A program made the translations under genes and the position numbers. This document shows, in pieces, positions 18,161 to 25,449 of a stretch of DNA of 37,711 nt (positions are counted from its first letter, which is position 1; each line of letters begins with the position of its first letter). The DNA comes from Deltaproteobacteria bacterium. GTDB lineage: Bacteria; Myxococcota_A; Polyangia; Haliangiales; Haliangiaceae. The notes beneath the pieces were generated by a model, which searched no databases, had not been told where the DNA came from, and saw nothing but the letters and a program-made list of their open reading frames with translations. Location of the stretch: assembly GCA_029565465.1 (NCBI GenBank), contig JAKQOD010000971.1, positions 1 through 37,711 of the forward strand. Reading direction: 5' to 3'.

Positions 18161-19057
18161 CTAGGCAACCGAAAAAATGGATTCTGACCGTGTTGCAGGT
18201 ATTCGTGCGCGGATTGCTGCATACGAGGAATTCCTTGCTGATGGTGTCGACGGAACGAGCGTGAGTACCGGTGGCCGTGCAGCTGTCGTCGAAGAAACTG
18301 ATGTCAGCGACGACATTGGCGTTACCCGATGCAACAGCGCACTAACAGCGTTGCGGGCCCGTGCTGCAAAGTGTTCTGGCGGTTCACCCGTGCGTGGATA
18401 CAGCGGCGATCCAATCACAAGCGACACACCGATGCTGCGCTTCTGCGCCATCGCGGTGTAGTGCGGCAAAAACGCAGCGCCGCCCGTCCACGCCATCTTT
18501 GGATCGTCGTAGCGAATCGCTAATGGCACGACTGGAAGTTCGAGTTGCTGCGCAACGCCGAAGCTGCCGCGCCAAAATGGTGCAACCGTGCGGCCATCGG
18601 TCGTCGTGCCTTCGGCGAAATTGAGCACCGAGACGCCTTGCGCCATCATGCGCGAAAGGCGACGTAACGTTGCTGCGCGTTGCATCGCATCGTTGCGATC
18701 AATAAACGCAACGCCGAGTTGTTTGGCAACCGGCCCGACGACCGGCCAATCGGCAACTTCCGACTTCGCCAACGGAATCGCTGGGCACAGCGGCAAGATC
18801 GCCAGCGGGTCGAGATAACTGACGTGGTTGCACACCAACAGCGACGGCATCCGAGGGACTTCCCCCGAAACCCGAACTCGGATGCCGTGGCTGCGTGCAA
18901 TAAGACCTAAGGTTGCCGCGAGGCGGTGGGCGCCTTCGCTTGCGTCTTTGACTGGCGTGCGGTGGCTATGACCGAGTTCGGCCAATGCGTGGAACATGCC
19001 ACGCGCCATATGTTTGCCGCCGGTGGCGAGTTTCGCGAACTTGCTTGCTTGCATCAT
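18161..19057 (-). CDS. PlsC-like 1-acylglycerol-3-phosphate acyltransferase
   Basis: A 298-residue lysophospholipid acyltransferase, probably acting at the inner face of the membrane in phosphatidic-acid or related lipid synthesis. The catalytic NHxxxxD motif is NHVSYLD; the substrate-binding motif is FAEGTTTDG; VVPLAIRYD gives the late VxPxxI element; FIDRND fits motif II. The last 55 residues are a low-complexity Ser/Thr/Pro/Arg tail that extends 62 bases into the agmatinase start, and may result from loss of an earlier stop. GGGAGG lies six bases before the first ATG. The start overlaps the stop of the GNAT gene (ATGATGA), so GNAT, acyltransferase and agmatinase form one operon. OlsA-type ornithine-lipid activity is possible but not shown. 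Confidence 0.87.
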   Translation of the reverse strand: MMQASKFAKLATGGKHMARGMFHALAELGHSHRTPVKDASEGAHRLAATLGLIARSHGIRVRVSGEVPRMPSLLVCNHVSYLDPLAILPLCPAIPLAKSEVADWPVVGPVAKQLGVAFIDRNDAMQRAATLRRLSRMMAQGVSVLNFAEGTTTDGRTVAPFWRGSFGVAQQLELPVVPLAIRYDDPKMAWTGGAAFLPHYTAMAQKRSIGVSLVIGSPLYPRTGEPPEHFAARARNAVSALLHRVTPMSSLTSVSSTTAARPPVLTLVPSTPSARNSSYAAIRARIPATRSESIFSVA

Positions 19058-19770
19058 GCCGCACCTCCCATTGGCAAGACTCTTGCCGAATTCAAATGGA
19101 TGCCGCGTCGCAGCACATCGGCTGCAAGCGCTGGCGATACTGACGTGACGATGTCGTCGTCGTTGCCTGGCTCTTCGGTCGAGTCATCGTCGTCGAATGC
19201 ATCGATGGTGCCGGTAGCGACGACCGACGCAGCTGCCGATGATACCGGCGCAACTTTGGGCAACAGACCTAAGCGTTCATAGCGTGCGCGCCGTAACTCA
19301 AGCGCGCCGCGTTCAAGCTTCGACACAATGCGACTGTCGCCGGGCCCGTAAAAATCGTGGACCACGCCTGCTTCGGTTGCGCCGAGCACTGCATGCAACG
19401 CGCGCGCAGCGTCGTTGTCAGGCTTAACGGTGAACCAGCAGGTCTCAACATCGCGTAGCACTGCGCGCAGAAAGCCTGCAAGCAGCAGCAGAGTTACGCG
19501 CGTGCGCTGAAACTCTGGCAATACGCCCAAGGTGGTGCAATACGCTTCGCGACCGCGCACAAAACACAGCAAGTAGCCAACTGGGCGTCCATCAGCCAGA
19601 GCCACAAAGCACGTCTCGGAAAAGAACTCGGTGCAAAGCCGTAAGTAATACGGGCAAAGCACATCTTCTCCGTCGGCTCCGAAGATCTCGGCTTCAAGCT
19701 TCTGCAACGCGCTGAAGTCTGAGCTGTGAAGGGCACGAACATGGTAGCGGGATGCGGCCTTGGTTTTCAT
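19054..19770 (-). CDS. GNAT-family N-acetyltransferase
   Basis: A 238-residue acyl-CoA N-acyltransferase. The first 150 residues form the GNAT fold: VRALHSSDFSALQKLEAEIF as the first strand and helix, VGYLLCFVRG, then TLGVLPEFQRTRV, the acetyl-CoA pyrophosphate loop in a variant form (R-T-R-V rather than R-G-x-G), and PDNDAARALHAVLGA near the end of the fold. The tail is an acidic linker (DAFDDDDSTEEPGNDDD) and a short helical end. Substrate unknown. It is the first gene of an operon with the acyltransferase and the broken agmatinase. Since OlsB-like enzymes are also GNATs, an aminolipid role with the neighbour is conceivable, but this sequence looks RimI-like. Confidence 0.8.
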   Translation of the reverse strand: MKTKAASRYHVRALHSSDFSALQKLEAEIFGADGEDVLCPYYLRLCTEFFSETCFVALADGRPVGYLLCFVRGREAYCTTLGVLPEFQRTRVTLLLLAGFLRAVLRDVETCWFTVKPDNDAARALHAVLGATEAGVVHDFYGPGDSRIVSKLERGALELRRARYERLGLLPKVAPVSSAAASVVATGTIDAFDDDDSTEEPGNDDDIVTSVSPALAADVLRRGIHLNSARVLPMGGAA

Positions 19771-19929
19771 CGTGTGCCTGCACTATGCACAGCCATGGTG
19801 TCACGGCGATGACAGCAACGTGCACGGTGCGCAAATTGATGGTGACAACCCGGTCACGACCCCGCGGCACACTTGCAGATATCGTGCAATTGTAAGCAAC
19901 CGCCGCCTGGGGTGTGCGGTCTACTGCGC

Positions 19930-20352
19930 ATGAAACAAGTAGCTTTGTCGTCGGTGATTGTGTTGATAAGCGCCAGTTGTGCGCATGACGTTGCAACCCA
20001 CTATCCAGGCACAACAACCGGTGCCACTGGTGAAATTGAAATTGCCCTGACGGGATCGACCCACAATTTATTTGTGACGGTTGATGACAACACCATCGTG
20101 CGCGATGCGCATACGCAAAACGTCGTGATCGACAACGTGCCAGCTGGGCCGCATCGCGTGCGCGTAGCGATGGGCGCCGATGGCTTTGAAGGCAAAGAAC
20201 ACGAGGCGACCGTCAATGTTAGCCCGCAAAGCCGGTCATCGCTGGTGGTGGCTGCGCCGAACGTCGCGCTATCGCAAGCGGTCATCAGCGGCGCGGTTTT
20301 CATTGGTCAAACAATCGTGATCGGCGCGCTAATGCTAGTGATAGGTAAGTAA
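19930..20352 (+). CDS. small PEGA-like lipoprotein
   Basis: A 140-residue protein starting at the ATG at 19930 with signal peptide MKQVALSSVIVLISASC and lipobox Cys17; an upstream start would precede the signal peptide and is unlikely. The core has a PEGA-like beta pattern (NLFVTVDDNTIVRD, then VIDNVPAGPHRVRVAM), as used for cell-surface attachment. A C-terminal hydrophobic stretch, AVISGAVFIGQTIVIGALMLVIG, could be a membrane helix. Function unknown. About 160 bases without visible gene separate it from the divergent GNAT gene. Confidence 0.72.
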   Translation: MKQVALSSVIVLISASCAHDVATHYPGTTTGATGEIEIALTGSTHNLFVTVDDNTIVRDAHTQNVVIDNVPAGPHRVRVAMGADGFEGKEHEATVNVSPQSRSSLVVAAPNVALSQAVISGAVFIGQTIVIGALMLVIGK

Positions 20353-20458
20353 ATACCAGTATTTGCACCGTTAGCTCCGGATTGCGTGCACCCATCAAAT
20401 TCGCGCAAACGCGTGTTTGTCGCTTGGGCCGCCCAACGGTTTGGATTAGTGTCCGCGC

Positions 20459-21058
20459 GTGGCAAAGCTCTATTTTCGATACGGCACGATGGACTCGGCG
20501 AAATCGATGAACCTGCTTGCAGTGGCGCACAACTACCGCAAGCAAGGCAAACAAATCCTGCTGCTCAAACCGCGGCTCGATGTTCGATTCGGTGCAACCA
20601 AGATCTCCTCGCGCAGCGGCCTCGAAGCCGAAGCCGACATGATGATCGACGAAAACTCGTCGCTCGATCCCGCAGACTTTCGCGGCATCGATTGCATCCT
20701 CGTCGATGAAGAGCAGTTCTTGTCGCCGAGCGTCATCGAAGATTTGCGTCGCATCACGTGGGACCCTGGCGTGCCAGTGATCTGCTACGGCTTGCGCACG
20801 GATTTTAAGACACGCTTGTTTCCAGGTGCACAACGCTTGATGGAGCTCGCGGACCGCATCGAAGAAGTCAAAGTTACGTGTCAGTACTGTGCCAAAAAAG
20901 CGATTTGCAACCTGCGGCTGTCCGACGGTGCGCCAACGATTGACGGGCCCCAGATTCAGCTTGGCGCCGATGAGCAATATGTCCCGGTATGCTGGGGCCA
21001 CTACGATGAAGCGACCCGCGATCTCGAAGCACGCTCGGCAACTGCAACCGTGCAGTGA
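20459..21058 (+). CDS. tdk: thymidine kinase, type II
   Basis: A 199-residue cytoplasmic enzyme that phosphorylates thymidine (and deoxyuridine) with ATP in the pyrimidine salvage pathway. P-loop YGTMDSAKS near residues 9-16, where the usual Gly before Lys is Ala; FGATKISSRSG in the early middle; the catalytic Glu in LVDEEQFLS; CYGLRTDF for the substrate pocket; and zinc-binding Cys residues in TCQYC and VCWGHY. Length and motif order match the E. coli-type enzyme. Starts at GTG with no clear Shine-Dalgarno. A hairpin between its stop and the convergent DUF4139/OmpA gene may serve as terminator. Confidence 0.93.
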   Translation: MAKLYFRYGTMDSAKSMNLLAVAHNYRKQGKQILLLKPRLDVRFGATKISSRSGLEAEADMMIDENSSLDPADFRGIDCILVDEEQFLSPSVIEDLRRITWDPGVPVICYGLRTDFKTRLFPGAQRLMELADRIEEVKVTCQYCAKKAICNLRLSDGAPTIDGPQIQLGADEQYVPVCWGHYDEATRDLEARSATATVQ

Positions 21059-21065
21059 AACGCGT

Positions 21066-21078
21066 CCGCAGTCTGCGG
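21066..21078. terminator. hairpin between convergent tdk and OmpA-family gene
   Basis: CCGCA-GTC-TGCGG forms a 5-bp GC-rich stem 8 bases after the tdk stop and 7 bases before the stop of the convergent gene. No T tract is present, so the terminator role is a guess from position. Confidence 0.4.
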
Positions 21079-21084
21079 CACCCG

Positions 21085-23406
21085 CTACTTCGTCGGTGCA
21101 ATAACAACATCGCGTAGCAGGTCGCGCAGCAACGCTTGCGCAGCAACCAGTGCACGTGACTTGTCAGCGATGATCACGGCGCTCGCGGTATTGCCAGCGG
21201 TGATTGCAGCCAAATCTGCAACCAACTTCTTGCGCAAGGCGGCACCTTCTGAGCTGTTGCCCAGCGCAGTGAGGCTGGCGCGGATGTCTGCGGTGCGGTC
21301 GAGCTGTTCGAGGTAGGTACGGTTCAAACCGTTGAGCTCGGTGGATAGACGGTTCACTTCGTTGCGTTGGGCTAAGGCTTTGCGCAGCGATTCGACCGCA
21401 GGCGCATAGATGTTGCTGTTGGCGAGGTAGATTGCGAGATCCGGTAGTTGGTCGGACTCGATGTGGTACACGCGTCGTGTAGGTACACGTTCTTCGACGA
21501 CAAACTTGCTGATGGTGCTGGCCGACAACGGCACCGGCAGCAACCAAGCATCGGTCTGATCGATTGCGCCCGGAGGCAAGCCTTGGGCTTGATAGCCCGC
21601 GTGCTTGGCATGGCGAATATAGATTCGCGCGGGCGGATTTGGCGACGGTGCGATGCTGTACGTGGTCAATTGCCGCGAAGCCGATTCCAACGTGATTGCG
21701 CCGCGTGACGCTTCGACGATCCGCAACGGCAGTTCGTTTTGCTCTTCCTGCACGGTGACCAGCGTCGAAGCGTCGACGGTATATGGTGCGAATGCGGTTT
21801 CGCTCGGCGCCATTGCTGACAACAAGCTATCACCGACATAGGTGTTGCGAGCAAAGATGGCGACCGCGCCGGGTTGCAGCGTGAACGACGTCGAGTTGTG
21901 CAAACGCATGGCACGAAACGGATGTTGATCGCTGCCGCGCGCCGCTACGTCAGGGCGATACAGATACACATCTTCGGCGTCGACTGGTTGATTGATGATC
22001 GCCACCATCGACACGCCGCCGCGCGGTATCGTTATCGGCTGGGCAAAATCGTAGCGGCTGGCACCGGCGATATCGACGGGAGATGTGTCGGCTTTGGTGC
22101 GGCCGAGGGTGGCGGCCGTGATGGCACCATTGCCAAGCGTGGGCTTTTTGGAGGTGGTGGCTGCGTCGTCGTCGAGCAACCGTTTGAGAACTAGAAATTG
22201 CACGCGACGATTTGCTTCGCGCGCTGATTCGGAGGTGCCGTTGCGCTTGGGTTGGGTATTGCCATAGCTTTGTGCTGCAAGCCTTTCGGGCGCAACACCG
22301 TGGTGTTTTAGATAGCGCGCTACGCTGTTCGCACGGTCGGTGGCTAGCTGCCACGGGTTGGCTTCGTCGTCAGAAGTGAATCCTTGCAACTCTACTAGCT
22401 GGACACCGGGGTTAGCTCGCAGCACGGCGGCCACGGCATCAAGCACGTCAAGCGAGCTTGCCGACAGCGCGGCATTGCCACGGTTAAAGTAGATCGTCTC
22501 AAGGATTTGCAGCTCGTTCTCTGCTATCCGCACTAGCCCTTTGTCTGGGCAACCGTCGTCGTCGTCGGCACCGTTGTAGACTTCCGGTAAATCGGGACAT
22601 TTGTCCTGTGCGTCGGCGATTCGATCGTTATCATTATCTAGATCCGGACAGCCGTCGGTATCCTCGAACTTGTCGACATCTTCTGCATCGTTTGGGCAAC
22701 TATCAGCGCTGCCAATGATGCCGTCACCGTCGGGATCACCAGCACTTGCAGCAGTGACGTCGGCTCGCACAGCGTCGGTAACAACCGGTTCGATCATCGC
22801 CCCGGTTACATCAGGCCGCGAGACATAGCGCGGTGATTTAAGGTCCATCGCATATGACATCGGCGCGCCCGTCGCGAGCGCCAAGCGCACGTTGGTCCAG
22901 TTTTCACCTGACGTGTTGTTGATGGTGGCCCAGCCTTGCAGTAGGCCCTTATTGTTGTCGTTGTTTTTGCTGTGGGCACTCCGCTTTTCTTCATCGAGCA
23001 CAACCCGATACGTGGCTTTCCACGTTGGGGTTGGCACCGCGTAGTTCACATTGAGTTGATGGTTGCCACGCGTCGACAAGCGCAGCTGCACCGGCACTTG
23101 GGTCGCGCCTTTGGCCGTCGCACCAACGGTAACCGTCGCAAGGCTATCGCCGTTGGCGTCGATCACGGTAACGGTCTTCAAGACATCATTAACTTCGTAA
23201 GGCGCAAACATCATGGTCGCCACCTCGCCGTTGACGACGCCATGACGTTCGAAATATCCGATACCGTTTTGATACAGCACGACGCGATCGAGTTTGAGTG
23301 TTGTCGGCTGCGGGCCCGATTGAAGCGAGCGAGCGCACGCTTGGAGTGTGGTCAGCCCACAAGCTCCAAGCAGGGTGCCGATCATCAGATACTTTCGCAT
23401 GCGCAA
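21085..23406 (-). CDS. DUF4139 protein split by TSP3 and OmpA domains
   Basis: A 773-residue exported protein with a lipoprotein-like signal (Cys15 or Cys24 as acceptor). Residues about 40-200 look like the first half of a DUF4139/mucoidy-inhibitor beta domain (VVLYQNGIGYFERHG, PTPTWKATYRVVLDE, GWATINNTSGENWTNV). Then come thrombospondin type-3-like calcium repeats (223-290, DPDGDGIIGSADSCPND and similar) and an OmpA peptidoglycan-binding domain (295-410, YFNRGNAALS, ELQGFTSDDEAN, ANRRVQFLVL). DUF4139 resumes at about 447 (ITIPRGGVSMVAIINQ, VYLYRPDV, GAVAIFARNTYVGDSLL) and is followed by a helical tail. The OmpA module is therefore nested in the middle of the beta domain. Likely an envelope protein anchored to both membrane and cell wall. 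Confidence 0.85.
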   Translation of the reverse strand: MRMRKYLMIGTLLGACGLTTLQACARSLQSGPQPTTLKLDRVVLYQNGIGYFERHGVVNGEVATMMFAPYEVNDVLKTVTVIDANGDSLATVTVGATAKGATQVPVQLRLSTRGNHQLNVNYAVPTPTWKATYRVVLDEEKRSAHSKNNDNNKGLLQGWATINNTSGENWTNVRLALATGAPMSYAMDLKSPRYVSRPDVTGAMIEPVVTDAVRADVTAASAGDPDGDGIIGSADSCPNDAEDVDKFEDTDGCPDLDNDNDRIADAQDKCPDLPEVYNGADDDDGCPDKGLVRIAENELQILETIYFNRGNAALSASSLDVLDAVAAVLRANPGVQLVELQGFTSDDEANPWQLATDRANSVARYLKHHGVAPERLAAQSYGNTQPKRNGTSESAREANRRVQFLVLKRLLDDDAATTSKKPTLGNGAITAATLGRTKADTSPVDIAGASRYDFAQPITIPRGGVSMVAIINQPVDAEDVYLYRPDVAARGSDQHPFRAMRLHNSTSFTLQPGAVAIFARNTYVGDSLLSAMAPSETAFAPYTVDASTLVTVQEEQNELPLRIVEASRGAITLESASRQLTTYSIAPSPNPPARIYIRHAKHAGYQAQGLPPGAIDQTDAWLLPVPLSASTISKFVVEERVPTRRVYHIESDQLPDLAIYLANSNIYAPAVESLRKALAQRNEVNRLSTELNGLNRTYLEQLDRTADIRASLTALGNSSEGAALRKKLVADLAAITAGNTASAVIIADKSRALVAAQALLRDLLRDVVIAPTK

Positions 23407-23528
23407 CGTTACCGCGATTTGGCGTGCTGCCGGTGCTTCGCTTCGTAAAACCTAGTGCAGAAACAAGCTGTTACAAAATGCGCACGGACGGTCAAGCGCG
23501 CTTGTAGCGAGCCACGTAGATGTAATGC

Positions 23529-23972
23529 ATGTCCAACATTCATTCACTGCACATTGTCGGCGTTAGCTGCGCCACCGACGAAACATCGGCCACGCAAGAT
23601 ATCGGCGCGTTGTGGGGCCGCGCGATCGGCGCAGGCCTTGGCGCACAACATATGTACGCGGTTTATCGTGGCTATCAACTACGACCCGGCGGCTACACCG
23701 TCGAGGTAGTCGTTGGTCGGATCGCTGCGCCAAACGAGGCCTTGCCGCATGATTGTATAACGGTCGAGGTTCCAGCACAGGCTGCGCATCACGTGGTTAC
23801 CGACGGCAGCGTCGAAGGTGTGCAACGCGCATGGGCCGGCATTTGGTCACAGTGGCCCGACGGTGGGCCACGCACGTTTGTTGCTGACCTTGAACATTGG
23901 GAGATGGGCAGCGATGGCAAACCGCAACGCGCCGAGGTATTTGTGGGTGTGCGTTCGGCGAGCCACACATAA
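23529..23972 (+). CDS. GyrI-like effector-binding domain protein
   Basis: A 147-residue stand-alone domain resembling the GyrI/SbmC effector-binding fold, close in style to integron Cass2-type proteins: HIVGVSCATDE at the start, IGALWGRAI, YAVYRGYQLRPGGYTVEVVVG, ITVEVPAQAAHHV and a final WEMGSDGKPQRAEVFVGV. Such domains bind amphipathic small molecules or gyrase. Starts at ATG 23529. Its stop is two bases before the AraC-type regulator, so the two are co-transcribed; the protein may buffer or deliver the regulator's ligand. Confidence 0.8.
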   Translation: MSNIHSLHIVGVSCATDETSATQDIGALWGRAIGAGLGAQHMYAVYRGYQLRPGGYTVEVVVGRIAAPNEALPHDCITVEVPAQAAHHVVTDGSVEGVQRAWAGIWSQWPDGGPRTFVADLEHWEMGSDGKPQRAEVFVGVRSASHT

Positions 23973-23974
23973 CC

Positions 23975-24841
23975 ATGAAGCCCAGCACTCAGATCGACTA
24001 CCAAGCTCGCATCGACAGCGCCCTGCGTTGGATGTCGGCGCGGCTCGACGCGGAAGTTGCGCCAGCTGATGTTGCGCAAGCAGTTGCGTTGTCGCCGTAC
24101 CACTTTCATCGCATCTTTCGTGGTGTCACCGGCGAGTCGGTGATGCAGTGCCTGCGACGGCTGCGGCTCGAAGCTGCAGCGCGCCAGTTGTGGCAACGCG
24201 AAGCCAATGTGATCGACGTTGCATTAGCAGCAGGCTACAACTCGCACGAAGGTTTCACGCGCGCGTTCAAAGATCATTTCGGTGAAGCGCCTGACACCTG
24301 GCGGCAGCAGCATCGCGAATTCGTGCGTAGCCAGTCGAGCAACGTTGTGTTGCCGGTGCCGGTCGTCGAAGTGCGTGACGTGCCAACGGTGCCGTTCATC
24401 AGCATGGCCTATCGCGGCTCGTTTGCCGAAGTAGGGCAGGTGTGGGAGCGTTTTATCGGGCTCGCTGCGTCGCTGGGGTTATTCACGGGCAGTGAACAAT
24501 TGATCGGCCGCTACCCCGACGACCCCGATATCACGCCCGCTGGCAAGATTCGTTTCGACGTTGGCTTGCGTGGTTCGCCAGATCCTTCACGCCTGCCGTT
24601 GCACCCGGCGCTGCACGCGGAAGTTCTGCCGGCTGGCCGGTGGGCGGTCGCGCTTCATCGCGGCAGCTATGCAACGCTACATGAAACGTATCTCAGCCTG
24701 GTGGGGGGCTGGATCGCACGCAACGGCTATGTGCTCGACGATCGGCCGTGCTTGGAATGGTATCTCAACTCACCAGCAACCACGGCAGAAGCTGATTTGC
24801 TCACCGAAGTGTGGGCGCCGTTGTTGTTCGAGGCAACATGA
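23975..24841 (+). CDS. AraC-family regulator with GyrI-like effector domain
   Basis: A 288-residue transcription factor. The N-terminal 110 residues carry the two AraC helix-turn-helices (PADVAQAVALSPYHFHRIFR; DVALAAGYNSHEGFTRAFK, then the FGEAPDTWRQQ end signature). The rest, from VEVRDVPTVPFISMAYRG to LEWYLNSP, is a GyrI-like ligand-binding domain, as in Rob and SoxS-like efflux regulators. The ATG at 23975 is preferred because the AraC domain begins just after it. It overlaps the next gene by four bases (ATGA). Likely target: its own operon and/or an efflux or detoxification gene elsewhere. Confidence 0.92.
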   Translation: MKPSTQIDYQARIDSALRWMSARLDAEVAPADVAQAVALSPYHFHRIFRGVTGESVMQCLRRLRLEAAARQLWQREANVIDVALAAGYNSHEGFTRAFKDHFGEAPDTWRQQHREFVRSQSSNVVLPVPVVEVRDVPTVPFISMAYRGSFAEVGQVWERFIGLAASLGLFTGSEQLIGRYPDDPDITPAGKIRFDVGLRGSPDPSRLPLHPALHAEVLPAGRWAVALHRGSYATLHETYLSLVGGWIARNGYVLDDRPCLEWYLNSPATTAEADLLTEVWAPLLFEAT

Positions 24842-25449
24842 GCAAAATCGACTACAAAAAAGAACTCGGATTATACAAACCTAGCGCGACACGTGTAAGC
24901 GAGGTGCGGGTGCCAACGTTGAACTATTTGATGATCGACGGCATCGGCGATCCCAACACGTCGCCGGCCTATCGCGATGCAGTGACCGCGCTGTTTGCGG
25001 TGTCGTACACGATCAAGTTCGCGATCAAGCGCAGCGAACTCACGATTGATTACGGCGTGATGCCGCTCGAAGGTTTGTGGTGGGCCGATGATATGAATGC
25101 ATTCACTGGCAACGATCGCAGCCAGTGGCGCTGGACGATGATGATCCTGCAGCCCAAGGTGGTAACCGCAGCGCATGTACGTGCCGCGGTCGCAAACGTG
25201 GTCGAACGCAAAAGCATCCACACGGCTGCGCAGCTCCGGTTCGAGAAGTACACCGAAGGTTTGTGTGCGCAGATTCTCCATCGTGGCCCCTTCACCGACG
25301 AAGGACCAACGATCGAGCGACTACATGCGTATATCGCCGAGCGTGGCCAGCTAACCGGCAAACACCACGAGATCTATCTCAGCGATATTCGCAAAGCTGC
25401 GCCAGCCAAGTGGAAGACGATCATTCGTCAGCCAATGCTGGCCGGTTAG
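24838..25449 (+). CDS. GyrI-like small-molecule-binding protein
   Basis: A 203-residue protein starting at ATG 24838, inside the stop of the AraC gene. It begins MSKIDYKKELGLYKPS and has VSEVRVPTLNYLMIDGIGDPN, a pattern found in the larger GyrI-like family (COG4832-type), AVTALFAVSYTIKFAIKR, PLEGLWWADD, and a second half with LRFEKYTEGLCAQILHRGPF ending in HEIYLSDIRKAAPAKWKTIIRQP. Some relatives have hydrolase activity on cyclic or xenobiotic ligands; here only the fold family can be inferred. Third GyrI-type gene in a row. Its stop overlaps the stop of the convergent TPR gene. Confidence 0.85.
   Translation: MSKIDYKKELGLYKPSATRVSEVRVPTLNYLMIDGIGDPNTSPAYRDAVTALFAVSYTIKFAIKRSELTIDYGVMPLEGLWWADDMNAFTGNDRSQWRWTMMILQPKVVTAAHVRAAVANVVERKSIHTAAQLRFEKYTEGLCAQILHRGPFTDEGPTIERLHAYIAERGQLTGKHHEIYLSDIRKAAPAKWKTIIRQPMLAG

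Larger units (their letters stand above)
17221..18222 (-). pseudogene. agmatinase/arginase-family gene with internal amber and palindromic insert
   Basis: A single reading frame of 334 codons interrupted by one TAG (17995-17997). It starts at an ATG at 18222 preceded by AAGGA. The N-terminus (NPFFRLP, DVALLGVPHDGG) and C-terminus are plainly ureohydrolase: GGDHS, QIDAHLD, SFDIDGVDPAFAPGTGTP and DLVEYCP hold all manganese ligands. Between GVPHDGG and PFDRADMRRR, the family's GARFGP-type segment cannot be recognised. Instead there are two adjacent palindromes (18043-18084), the stop codon, and a 63-base copy (17901-17963) of the gene's own 3' region in a shifted frame. A 247-residue protein could start at a GTG at 17964 and keep all metal ligands, but its N-terminus would be abnormal. 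The intact enzyme would hydrolyse agmatine or a related guanidino compound. Its 5' end overlaps the acyltransferase by 62 bases. Confidence 0.8.

Noticed and set aside
19054-19770. OlsB/OlsA ornithine-lipid operon
   Set aside because: The GNAT looks RimI-like and lacks features I associate with OlsB, so only a remote possibility is mentioned.
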